From assembly GCA_002429165.1 (NCBI GenBank), contig DIYV01000070.1, forward strand, positions 1-13,304: DNA of 13,304 nt. Reading direction: 5' to 3'. The DNA is from Gallionella sp. UBA6045. Lineage in GTDB: Bacteria > Pseudomonadota > Gammaproteobacteria > Burkholderiales > Gallionellaceae. The translations under genes and the position numbers were made by a program. The notes under the pieces are model-generated. The model made no database searches. It saw only the letters and a program-made list of their open reading frames with translations, and was not told the origin of the DNA. Positions 1 to 6,692 of this stretch are shown one piece after another (position 1 is the stretch's first letter; every line of letters begins with the position of its first letter).

Positions 1-124
1 TTATTATAGTCACAATGGTCAAGCAAAAAACAATAATTCAAAAATTTTCAAAATGCATTCCATGCACGTTTTCGTTGCTGAGCCCGGCTGCAAGGCAGGC
101 AATTCCGGGATGTTTCAATAATTC

Positions 125-1009
125 CTAACTTTGCCCGCTGCGCAACGCTGCGATACGCTCATCAAGCGGCGGGTGTGTCATGAATATTTTTGCGAAAGCA
201 TGACCGCCGGAAATGCCGAAGGCAGCCATCTTTGCCGGCAAGCTGACCTGTTCATGGTTGATTTTCAAACGCTCGAGTGCCGCAATCATTTTTTCCCGCC
301 CGGCCAGTTTTGCCCCGCCCGCATCGGCGCGGAATTCACGCTGGCGCGAAAACCACATCACGATGATACTGGCCAGCACACCCAGCACCAATTGCGCCGC
401 TATTTCCGCAACGAAGGCACCGATGCCGATACCATTCCGGCCATCATTCTTGAGCAACACGCGATCCACGAAGAATCCGAACAGTTTGGCAAAAAATATT
501 ACAAAGGTATTCACCACACCCTGGATCAGGGCCAAGGTCACCATGTCGCCATTGGCGACATGGCTGATCTCGTGTCCGAGCACCGCCTCCGTTTCTTCCC
601 TGCTCATGTTGTGCAACAGGCCGGTACTCACCGCAACCAGTGCATCATTGCGATTCCAGCCAGTGGCAAAAGCATTCACATCCGGCGCGTCATAAATCGC
701 AACCTCCGGCATTCCGATACCGGCAGCCTGGGCATGCCGGCGCACCGTTTCAACCAGCCATCGTTCCGTTGGATCAACCGGATTTTCGATGGCCTGAGCG
801 CCGACCATCCGCTTTGCCGACCACTTGGACATGGCCAGCGAAACCAGCGAACCGGCAAAGCCGATCACCGCGGACAAAACCAGCAGCGCGCTGAAGTTGA
901 TGCCGCCGGCCTGGTCCAGCCAGCGATCCACGCCCAGCAGCCGCAGCGTGATATTAATCACGAACACCACCGCCAGATTGGTCAATATAAACAGGGAAAT
1001 TCTTTTCAT
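125..1009 (-). CDS. htpX: HtpX-type membrane zinc metalloprotease
   Basis: This is an inner-membrane M48-family metalloprotease that degrades misfolded or damaged membrane proteins; in enterobacteria it overlaps in role with FtsH. The zinc site is plain: HEISH at residues 146-150 gives two His ligands and the catalytic Glu, and E225 in the REFRAD stretch is the expected third ligand. Hydrophobic segments lie near residues 6-26, 40-60, 155-182 and 195-219, and the active site should face the cytoplasm. The start chosen (MKRISLFIL...) gives 294 residues, the usual HtpX length, with GGAG 11 nt upstream. The frame stays open 60 codons further, but that part does not resemble HtpX and contains the candidate promoter. 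The gene is divergent from the membrane-protein gene at 1157. The identification is very secure. Confidence 0.96.
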   Translation of the reverse strand: MKRISLFILTNLAVVFVINITLRLLGVDRWLDQAGGINFSALLVLSAVIGFAGSLVSLAMSKWSAKRMVGAQAIENPVDPTERWLVETVRRHAQAAGIGMPEVAIYDAPDVNAFATGWNRNDALVAVSTGLLHNMSREETEAVLGHEISHVANGDMVTLALIQGVVNTFVIFFAKLFGFFVDRVLLKNDGRNGIGIGAFVAEIAAQLVLGVLASIIVMWFSRQREFRADAGGAKLAGREKMIAALERLKINHEQVSLPAKMAAFGISGGHAFAKIFMTHPPLDERIAALRSGQS

Positions 1010-1074
1010 GTGCTTGTAGTCTCCAATGTAAAACATTACTAGCGATTTACCATGACCGGATACTGGCGCTGTGA

Positions 1075-1103
1075 ATGTTGGGTGCCCGCCTTCGGATTTC
1101 AAG
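1075..1103 (-). promoter_or_regulatory. Candidate sigma-32 (heat-shock) promoter of htpX
   Basis: Reading the minus strand, CTTGAAA (1103-1097) is a complete match to the RpoH -35 core. After 14 nt comes CCCAACAT (1082-1075), which fits the -10 consensus CCCCATNT at five of its seven fixed positions. The predicted start of transcription is near 1068, leaving a 5' leader of about 59 nt before the htpX start at 1009. Heat-shock control suits a quality-control protease. This is a match by eye and is not proven. Confidence 0.5.
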
Positions 1104-1156
1104 CGTTGCTCGCCGTGATAAACTGCAGTGGGTTCGATATCAAAACGGGGGTTAAG

Positions 1157-1975
1157 TTGCAGGAACTGCTCAATAATCCAGCTGTACAAGCCGGCTTGGC
1201 CCCCTTTCTGGTTGCGCTGATTACCGCTGTACTATTCCGGCGTATCAAATTGAGCGGCCTGGCCGTCATCACCGGGTTTGCCGCCACCGTATATCTCGCC
1301 AGCGACTTCACCATCGAACCGCTTACCTCCGTGCGCAAAATAGTCCTGTTGGGATTGATCAGCGCGGCGCTCGCCCTGTTGCTCACCTTGTTGAATTTAC
1401 GCCGGTTTGGTTCGCTGCTTCCGCTGCTCGGCGGGACGGCCGCCATTTGGACGGTGCAACGTATCCTCCAGCAACAACCAACCCAAGCAATATTGCTATG
1501 GGGCGCGGGTTGCGCAGCTTATGTCGCGATTCTGGTATTGGGCATGGACAAACTGTCAGACAAAGAACCGCTGCGCGCTGCCAGCGGTGCCAGCGCGCTG
1601 GGTATCGGCACCGGCGGCGCGGCGCTGGTCGGCGCTTCCGCCTTGCTTGGACAGTTCGGCCTGGCGCTTGGATCTGCCGCCGGTGCTCACCTGTTGATTC
1701 AGATGATCGGCAACAAACCGCTACCGACCGGACGCACATTTACTTTTCCGCTCGCGATGATTGCGGGACTGACCGGTTGCGTAGCTGTACTGAGTGCGCA
1801 ACTTCCATGGTATGCACTGCCCATCCTTGCCGCTATCCCCTTCGCAGCCTGGTTTGCGCCGCTGCCCAGACTGTCAGTCAGGATGCAAAGCCTGTTGCTC
1901 TCCATACTGACATTCGCCTTCGCGGTTGGCGCGATTTACGTGACATGGCGGGTGGCGGGTGACGTGCCATTCTAG
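1157..1975 (+). CDS. Unrecognised multi-pass inner-membrane protein
   Basis: I do not recognise a named family. The protein (272 residues from the chosen start) is almost entirely hydrophobic. It has about eight predicted membrane spans separated by very short loops, for example around [55 protein letters not shown] and the C-terminal [20 protein letters not shown]. Gly/Ala-rich helices suggest tight packing, as in transporters or small integral membrane enzymes, but no catalytic motif is visible. I chose the TTG at 1157 because GGGGG lies 5 nt before it and the protein then begins with a sensible NPAVQAG... segment. An ATG at 1052 in the same frame has no ribosome binding site and adds 35 residues that look non-coding. 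The gene is divergent from htpX and ends 225 nt before mdh. Confidence 0.75.
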   Translation: MQELLNNPAVQAGLAPFLVALITAVLFRRIKLSGLAVITGFAATVYLASDFTIEPLTSVRKIVLLGLISAALALLLTLLNLRRFGSLLPLLGGTAAIWTVQRILQQQPTQAILLWGAGCAAYVAILVLGMDKLSDKEPLRAASGASALGIGTGGAALVGASALLGQFGLALGSAAGAHLLIQMIGNKPLPTGRTFTFPLAMIAGLTGCVAVLSAQLPWYALPILAAIPFAAWFAPLPRLSVRMQSLLLSILTFAFAVGAIYVTWRVAGDVPF

Positions 1976-2124
1976 TGCCGTAATTTGCGCAGATTTTTTG
2001 CGTGGCATTTGGCACAGCATAACTTCAGCTTGATCGCGCCATTTCCCTGATTTCGTCGGATTTGCTTCTACCCCTGGCATCAACGTGCCAGCCCGGCAAC
2101 CATGGGTTACTTGTTCATGACAAT

Positions 2125-2153
2125 ATGACAACTCGCCACATCAAGTGCATAAG
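2125..2153 (+). promoter_or_regulatory. Candidate sigma-70 promoter of mdh
   Basis: ATGACA (2125-2130, five of six to TTGACA) is followed after 17 nt by CATAAG (2148-2153, four of six to TATAAT). This puts a transcription start near 2160, about 40 nt before the mdh start codon. The rest of the 225-nt gap between 1975 and 2201 shows nothing else I can support. The -10 element is weak. Confidence 0.33.
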
Positions 2154-2200
2154 TCCGCCAAAAGATTTATGATGGGCAAACCTTATACAGGAGTACTGCC

Positions 2201-3184
2201 ATGAAAGCACCCGTTCGTGTCACCATTACCGGCGCAGCAGGCCAAATCGGTTACGCGACACTTTTCCGGATCGCGAATGGCGATATGCTTGGGCACGATC
2301 AGCCTGTCATCCTGCAATTGCTGGATCTTCCCCAGGCTCAGCAAATGTTGCGCGGCGTAATGATGGAACTGGAAGATTGCGCCTTCCCGCTGCTGCAACA
2401 AATCATCATCACCGATGACCCCAAGGTCGCTTTCAGGGATACCGAGATCGCGTTGCTGATCGGCGCACGTCCGCGCAGCAAAGGCATGGAGCGCAAGGAC
2501 TTGATCGAGGCAAACGGCGCGATCTTTTCCGTGCAGGGCAAGCTGCTCAACGAATATGCTGCCCGCCACGTCAAGGTACTGGTGGTGGGCAACCCGGCCA
2601 ACACCAACGCGCTGATTGCGATGAGGAACGCGCCCGACCTGGATCCGCGCAACTTCACCGCGATGATGCGACTCGACCACAACCGTGCGATCGCCCAAGT
2701 CTCACTCAAGCTGTTCCAGCCGATACGGGATATCAAGAAAGTGATCGTCTGGGGCAATCACTCCGGCACACAATATCCCGATCTCGACCACGCAGATATA
2801 CGCGGCCGTATGGTCCGGGAGCTACTGCCCGACCAGGAATGGGTGGAACGCGAATTCATCCCCACCGTGCAAAAACGCGGCGCGGCGGTGATCGAAGCGC
2901 GCGGCTTGTCCAGCGCGGCTAGCGCGGCCAATTCGGCCATCTCTCACATGCACGACTGGATGCTCAGCTCGCACCACAACGACTGGGTGACCATGAGCGT
3001 TCCGTCTGATGGCAGTTATGGCATTCCCGAGGGCGTGATCTACGGCTTCCCGGTCACCTGCAAGAACGGGCACTACAAGATCGTTCAGGGACTGTCTATC
3101 AGCGCACTTGGACACAAGCACATGGAAGAAAGCTACAAGGAGCTGCTCGAGGAACGCGACCATGTGAAACACTTGCTGGGGTAA
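2201..3184 (+). CDS. mdh: Malate dehydrogenase
   Basis: This cytoplasmic enzyme interconverts malate and oxaloacetate with NAD(H) (EC 1.1.1.37) in the TCA cycle. At 327 residues it has the length and character of the LDH-like MDH group common in beta- and gammaproteobacteria. The Rossmann nucleotide loop is GAAGQIG at residues 11-17, and D42 at the end of the second strand fits NAD preference. The substrate-binding loop carries R92 and R98. NPANTN (131-136) follows the third strand. D159 and R162 in LDHNRA, with H187 in WGNHS, form the catalytic Asp/Arg/His set, so all key residues are present. AGGAG sits 7 nt before the ATG. The ankyrin gene starts 18 nt after the stop and may be co-transcribed. 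Confidence 0.98.
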   Translation: MKAPVRVTITGAAGQIGYATLFRIANGDMLGHDQPVILQLLDLPQAQQMLRGVMMELEDCAFPLLQQIIITDDPKVAFRDTEIALLIGARPRSKGMERKDLIEANGAIFSVQGKLLNEYAARHVKVLVVGNPANTNALIAMRNAPDLDPRNFTAMMRLDHNRAIAQVSLKLFQPIRDIKKVIVWGNHSGTQYPDLDHADIRGRMVRELLPDQEWVEREFIPTVQKRGAAVIEARGLSSAASAANSAISHMHDWMLSSHHNDWVTMSVPSDGSYGIPEGVIYGFPVTCKNGHYKIVQGLSISALGHKHMEESYKELLEERDHVKHLLG

Positions 3185-3202
3185 ACGCGCACACCATTTT
3201 CT

Positions 3203-4165
3203 ATGAACGAAAATCTGTTAAATCTGCTGGGTGGCAAAGAATATCTCTACCCAAAAAATCTGGAGGAGCAGTTTCCTCGAGTGCTGAACCGTATCATTGA
3301 ACTGTGGCATTCAAGCGAAATTGATGATTACTTCACGGATCTGATGATGAATACCCGCGATGTCATCCGACAGGGGTTCCCTGGCGAGGTGGCGTCCGAA
3401 ATTTTATCATTGAGCACGGTGCACGCCAAATTACGCAGCCAGCAACAGCAGGGCGCTGCCGGGGTTAATGCTCAGAACGACGCGAAAGCATCGAAAAAAA
3501 CTGCCATCAAACAGCAAGACGCGGCTTGGGCTGCTGCTTGGAACAACGCGGAAGCATCGAAAAAAGCCGCCATCGAACAGCAAGGCTATGCTTTTTCCCC
3601 CAGGGGTTTCATCCAGTCAGCCGAAAATGGCGACCGTAATGCCGTTGCGTTGTTCCTGAGCAGCGGCGTGGATATTGATACGTGCGATGAGTACGGCTGG
3701 ACACCGCTGATGGTATCAACCTTCAAAGGCAAGGAAGAAGTTGCAATCTTTCTCATCCGCAGCGGTGCCAACGTCCATGCCAAGGATACGGCAGGTTACG
3801 GGCCGCTGCACTGGGCCGCATTTAACGGTTTCAGCAGCGTAGTGAAACTGCTCCTCGATAAGCGCGCCAAGGTGAACGAACGGAGCAACCATGGCTGGAC
3901 ACCGCTGCTGCAAGCTGCCACACGCGGCCACCTGCTCGCTGCAGGGCAACTGATCGCCGGTGGCGCCGACGTCAATTTCGCCAGCAACGACGGCTGGACA
4001 CCGCTGCACAAGGCCGCAGCCAACGGTCATACCGAAGTTGTCAAACTGCTGCTCGCCAAGGGTGCGAACCGCGGCACAGAATACCAGGATGGCACAACGC
4101 CGCTTAAGCTTGCCATCAAAAACAAGCACAAAGAAATCGAGGCCTTGCTCAGTTCAAAATCATGA
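3203..4165 (+). CDS. Ankyrin-repeat protein with unrecognised N-terminal domain
   Basis: A 320-residue soluble protein with no signal peptide or membrane span. Residues 1-80 form a compact, charged helical domain (motifs YPKNLEEQFPRVL and RQGFP) that I do not recognise by name. Residues 90-128 are an Ala/Lys/Gln-rich linker containing a 22-residue tandem duplication. Residues 131-320 are five full ankyrin repeats plus a C-terminal capping half-repeat, starting near 131, 164, 197, 230, 263 and 296. The GWTPL and GxTPL turns, the AAxxGH helix starts and the LLLxxGAxV ends are well kept from the second repeat on. Ankyrin repeats bind other proteins, so the likely role is a scaffold or regulator with an unknown partner. 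The ribosome binding site is weak and the gene sits 18 nt behind mdh, so it may depend on read-through from mdh. The gene is convergent with the small exported protein at 4366. Confidence 0.9.
   Translation: MNENLLNLLGGKEYLYPKNLEEQFPRVLNRIIELWHSSEIDDYFTDLMMNTRDVIRQGFPGEVASEILSLSTVHAKLRSQQQQGAAGVNAQNDAKASKKTAIKQQDAAWAAAWNNAEASKKAAIEQQGYAFSPRGFIQSAENGDRNAVALFLSSGVDIDTCDEYGWTPLMVSTFKGKEEVAIFLIRSGANVHAKDTAGYGPLHWAAFNGFSSVVKLLLDKRAKVNERSNHGWTPLLQAATRGHLLAAGQLIAGGADVNFASNDGWTPLHKAAANGHTEVVKLLLAKGANRGTEYQDGTTPLKLAIKNKHKEIEALLSSKS
3476..3585 (+). repeat. Imperfect 66-bp direct duplication inside the ankyrin gene
   Basis: Two copies of a stretch of about 44 bp (3476-3519 and 3542-3585), 66 bp apart, encode NDAKASKKTAIKQQ and NNAEASKKAAIEQQ. 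The unit of 22 codons keeps the frame. It lies in the low-complexity linker between the N-terminal domain and the ankyrin repeats. Confidence 0.8.
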
Positions 4166-4187
4166 TGCATCTACTGGCAAAACTGCC

Positions 4188-4232
4188 AACCATCCCACCA
4201 GGCAACCGAAATTGCTTGCCCAGTGGTTGGTT
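4188..4232. repeat. Interrupted inverted repeat between convergent genes
   Basis: The arms pair in three blocks: AACCA with TGGTT, CCAC with GTGG, and GGCAA with TTGCC. Small internal loops separate the blocks, and the terminal loop is ten bases, giving about 14 base pairs in all. It lies just after the ankyrin gene and before the facing gene that ends at 4366. Neither side has a T-run, so it is not a standard intrinsic terminator. It may be an mRNA-end structure. The rest of 4166-4365 shows nothing else I can support. Confidence 0.4.
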
Positions 4233-4365
4233 ATAGTCGACACACTACATCATTCTTGATTATTGCCTCACCAGCAATCAGTTCGATGTTTGCTGGCAAA
4301 ATTCGTCGATGAAAAACAAGGAAGTTCAGTTCGATGACTTTCAGTCGCCTGAACCATCACTCTTA

Positions 4366-4827
4366 TCAACGTTTCCCGCCACCGCCAGGTCCCATTCCGC
4401 CGCCTGGTCCTATTCCACCGCTTGGTCCCATTCCGCCGCCTGGTCCTATTCCACCGCTTGGTCCCATTCCACCGCCCGGTCCCATGCTGCCTCTTGCCGG
4501 AGGATCGCCCGGAAGAGTCACGCCACGTTCCTTGGCACGCACTTTCATACGCTCATGGTGTTCTGCACGGATTTGTTCACGTTCCTGTAAGGTTTTGGCA
4601 GAACGCATACGGGCGCGATATTCGTTACGCTCTTGCTGTGTCATCATTTGACTGCCGAATATCCTGTCGCGGGTTCGGGTTTGATCCTGGGTCTTATCCT
4701 GAATTTGATCCTTGGTTTGGTCACGATCTTGTAGTCGAGTGCGATCTTGATCGGCCGCCAAAGCAAATCCCGTAGAAAACACAAAGACAGCGGCTAATGC
4801 AGACACCATCAAAGTTTTTTTAAACAT
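4366..4827 (-). CDS. Small exported protein with Gly/Pro/Met tandem repeats
   Basis: A 153-residue protein of unknown function. Residues 1-24 are a clear Sec signal peptide: MFKK, then a hydrophobic core, then a likely cut after ALA at residue 24, so it should act in the periplasm or outside the cell. Residues 26-54 are a polar low-complexity stretch of Asp, Gln, Thr, Arg and Lys. A charged, probably helical domain follows (GSQMMTQQERNEYRARMR... to ...RAKERGVTLPGDPP), which seems to be the conserved core. The tail consists of GPGGGM and GPSGGI repeats and ends GGGGKR. I chose the second of two adjacent ATG codons because AAGGAG lies 6 nt before it; the first is only 3 nt from it. The gene faces the ankyrin gene and is divergent from the Memo operon. 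Confidence 0.85.
   Translation of the reverse strand: MFKKTLMVSALAAVFVFSTGFALAADQDRTRLQDRDQTKDQIQDKTQDQTRTRDRIFGSQMMTQQERNEYRARMRSAKTLQEREQIRAEHHERMKVRAKERGVTLPGDPPARGSMGPGGGMGPSGGIGPGGGMGPSGGIGPGGGMGPGGGGKR
4388..4486. repeat. 36-bp tandem repeat (18-bp sub-period) in the exported-protein gene
   Basis: Two identical 36-bp units (4388-4423 and 4424-4459) are followed by further degenerate 18-bp units. On the minus strand each 36-bp unit encodes the alternating hexapeptides GPGGGM and GPSGGI. The units are in frame, so copy-number change would lengthen or shorten the tail without breaking the gene. Confidence 0.85.
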
Positions 4828-5016
4828 CATCGTCTCCTTAAAATCGAGGTTGTAGAAATACTCAAGCGCAACCAAAACAACCTCTTGTTTGATAGCACTT
4901 AAACTTTCCAAAATAAACCTGTCACATGATTTCTCGTATAACCTAAATAATTATCAACTAAATTCAGCCACTAACAACAGGGTTGAGTTGAATCTTTCAG
5001 TGCCTTGTCGTCTAGT

Positions 5017-5085
5017 TTCAATATTGTTCAGAGTAGATGATCCATTTGTGTTTGTATGTGACATTAATCACAGAACAATATTGAA
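5017..5085. repeat. 13-bp perfect inverted repeat, 43-bp spacer
   Basis: TTCAATATTGTTC (5017-5029) recurs as its exact reverse complement GAACAATATTGAA (5073-5085). The inner CAATATTG is itself a palindrome, so each arm could be one operator for a dimeric regulator, or the pair could form a stem. A related imperfect palindrome, TTCAATTTTGAA, follows at 5097-5108. The right arm directly abuts the CRP-type site. Confidence 0.7.
5057..5072. promoter_or_regulatory. CRP-type binding site (TGTGA-N6-TCACA)
   Basis: TGTGACATTAATCACA matches both half-sites of the CRP consensus with the right six-base spacer. It lies 230 nt upstream of the exported-protein start (minus) and about 210 nt upstream of the Memo-gene start (plus). 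FNR-type sites would need TTGAT-N4-ATCAA, which this is not. The regulator in this organism is unknown; a Vfr/CRP-like protein is the natural guess. Confidence 0.6.
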
Positions 5086-5226
5086 CAACTGGCTGATTCA
5101 ATTTTGAAGTATCGACTTGGTTCCGAAAGTTTTGTCGGGATGGAGATATGCTTCACTAAAGTTTACCTGCTTCAGCCTCTCACCTAACCCGCATACTCAA
5201 TGCAGCATCTGATAGCTTTTACCCCC

Positions 5227-5256
5227 TTGATTCTGCCGGGACAGCCCTCATTTAAT
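5227..5256 (+). promoter_or_regulatory. Candidate sigma-70 promoter of the Memo/AMMECR1/radical SAM operon
   Basis: TTGATT (5227-5232, four of six to the -35 consensus) is followed after 18 nt by TTTAAT (5251-5256, five of six to the -10 consensus). The predicted start near 5263 leaves a leader of only about 20 nt, with GGAGG at 5272-5276 ahead of the ATG at 5282. Confidence 0.38.
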
Positions 5257-5281
5257 AACAGTTAAATAAATGGAGGTCGTT

Positions 5282-6073
5282 ATGTCCACAGTCCGCCCGC
5301 CTGCCGTCGCAGGCATGTTCTACGCCGCCGAAGCACAGCAACTTGCGCATGACGTGCAGCAGTTTCTGGCCGAAGCGAGCCCGTTTGATCTGATCCCAAA
5401 AGCACTGATCGTGCCGCATGCCGGATATATTTATTCAGGCGCAATCGCCGCCACGGCTTATGCCACGCTTCAACCTATCGCCTCACGCATCCGTCGCGTG
5501 GTGCTGCTGGGCCCCACCCATCGAGTCGCGGTGCGCGGTTTGGCGCTGCCCGGCGTGGATGCGTTCGATACCCCTCTGGGCCGCGTGGCGCTGGACACAG
5601 CCGGCGCGCACGCCATCGGACATCTGCCGCAAGTCGGCATCAGCGCCGGTGCACATGCGCTGGAGCATTCACTGGAAGTGCAACTGCCGTTCCTGCAAAG
5701 CATATTGACTGATTTCACGCTGCTGCCGCTGGCAGTCGGCGTGGCTACCGCCGAGGAAGTCGCCGAGGTGCTGGAGAATGTGTGGGGCGGCGAGGAAACA
5801 CTGATCGTGATCAGCTCCGACCTGTCGCACTATCTGCCCTACGCCACCGCGCAGCGTGTGGATCAGGCAACCGCGCAATCCATCCTGAAGCTGCAGCAGC
5901 CAATTCCGCATGACCAGGCCTGCGGCGGCACGCCGATCAGCGGGCTGATCGTCGCTGCGCAGAAGCACCGCCTTGCGCCTCATTTGCTCGATCTGCGAAA
6001 CTCTGGCGACACTGCGGGGTCTCATGATCAGGTGGTGGGGTATGCAGCATTTGCATTTACCCCCGCAAATTGA
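5282..6073 (+). CDS. amrB: Memo-family protein, AmmeMemoRadiSam system protein B
   Basis: A 263-residue cytoplasmic member of the Memo family, whose fold resembles class III non-heme iron dioxygenases of the LigB type. Family landmarks run in order: RPPAVAGMFY (5-14), VPHAGYIYSGA (44-54), LLGPTH (75-80), EHSLEVQLPF (128-137), SSDLSHY (178-184), CGGTPISG (214-221) and SGDTAGSHDQVVGYAAFAF to the end. H46, H80 and C214 line up with the residues reported to bind iron in human MEMO1 (His49, His81, Cys244), so a metal site is likely. I chose the ATG at 5282 because GGAGG lies 5 nt before it; an upstream ATG at 5270 in the same frame overlaps that ribosome binding site. It is the first gene of a three-gene operon. 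The exact reaction is unknown for bacterial members. Confidence 0.93.
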   Translation: MSTVRPPAVAGMFYAAEAQQLAHDVQQFLAEASPFDLIPKALIVPHAGYIYSGAIAATAYATLQPIASRIRRVVLLGPTHRVAVRGLALPGVDAFDTPLGRVALDTAGAHAIGHLPQVGISAGAHALEHSLEVQLPFLQSILTDFTLLPLAVGVATAEEVAEVLENVWGGEETLIVISSDLSHYLPYATAQRVDQATAQSILKLQQPIPHDQACGGTPISGLIVAAQKHRLAPHLLDLRNSGDTAGSHDQVVGYAAFAFTPAN

Positions 6074-6092
6074 ATCTTCAGGAGAAATGAAT

Positions 6093-6692
6093 ATGCCAGA
6101 TCAAAATCAGGATGAACGGGGTGAAGTATTGCTGCCGATTGCACGCGCCGCGATAGCGCGAGTGTTGAACGTGCAGCACACAGCTGATGAATCGGCGCCG
6201 TGGCTTGCCGAGCATGGTGCGTGTTTCGTCACGCTCACGCAATTCGGCGAGCTGCGCGGCTGCATTGGCTCGTTGCAGGCTCACCAGCCATTGCTTGCCG
6301 ATGTAAAAGACAACGCAGTGTCCGCTGCGCTGCGGGATCCGCGTTTTACGCCGTTGAGCGTGGAAGAATTTGATATCACCAGGGTCGAAATTTCGCTGCT
6401 CTCGAGTACACAGGCGATAGAGGTTCGCGACGAGGCCGATGCGCTGGCGCAATTGCGCCCCGGCGTGGACGGTATCATTTTTGAATACGGCAGATATCGC
6501 AGCACATTTTTACCGCAAGTCTGGGAAAGTCTCGCGCAGCCGCGCCAGTTTCTCGGGATGCTCAGACGCAAGGCCGGGCTGCCCGATGACTTCTGGGCTG
6601 AAGACGTGAAACTGTCGCGCTATAGCGTGACCAAATGGAGCGAGCCAGAAAGACATTTTGCCGGGGAACTGAAGGAGCACCAGCATGGATGA
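6093..6692 (+). CDS. amrA: AMMECR1-domain protein, AmmeMemoRadiSam system protein A
   Basis: A 199-residue AMMECR1-domain protein, the usual length for a single-domain bacterial member. The family signature LRGCIG lies at residues 54-59. DPRF (82-85), the VEISLLS strand (98-104) and STFLPQVWE (137-145) are also typical, as is the ending around DVKLSRYSVTKW. The invariant Cys57 suggests catalysis or cofactor contact, but no reaction has been settled for the family. Of two in-frame ATG codons, 6093 sits 8 nt after AGGAG, while 6087 is only 2 nt away, so 6093 is preferred. It starts 19 nt after the Memo gene, and its stop overlaps the radical SAM start by 8 nt, a pattern of translational coupling. 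Confidence 0.94.
   Translation: MPDQNQDERGEVLLPIARAAIARVLNVQHTADESAPWLAEHGACFVTLTQFGELRGCIGSLQAHQPLLADVKDNAVSAALRDPRFTPLSVEEFDITRVEISLLSSTQAIEVRDEADALAQLRPGVDGIIFEYGRYRSTFLPQVWESLAQPRQFLGMLRRKAGLPDDFWAEDVKLSRYSVTKWSEPERHFAGELKEHQHG

Larger units (their letters stand above)
4828..5281. other. Long AT-richer intergenic regulatory region
   Basis: This 454-nt gap lies between two divergent genes: the exported protein (minus, starts 4827) and the Memo operon (plus, starts 5282). It is more AT-rich than its neighbours. A 72-codon open frame at 4889-5107 lacks a ribosome binding site and looks non-coding. The region holds a CRP-type palindrome, a 13-bp inverted repeat and a possible sigma-70 promoter, listed separately. 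I found no tRNA or recognisable small RNA. Confidence 0.6.

Noticed and set aside
3..8. Perfect TATAAT box on the minus strand at the left edge
   Set aside because: The nearest TTGACC is only 8 nt away and no -35 at 16-18 nt is present; any gene it served would lie outside the window.
131..1042. Long plus-strand open frame (303 codons) opposite htpX
   Set aside because: It is antisense to a secure gene, has His/Gln-rich composition typical of a shadow frame, and no ribosome binding site.
4334..4651. Proline-rich, collagen-like plus-strand frame (PPPGPIPPLGP repeats)
   Set aside because: It is the opposite strand of the Gly/Pro/Met repeat. The minus-strand frame has a signal peptide and ribosome binding site, while this one has neither.
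4889..5107. 72-codon open frame in the gap before the Memo operon
   Set aside because: No ribosome binding site, no recognisable motif, and it overlaps the palindromes; AT-rich sequence with few stops explains it.
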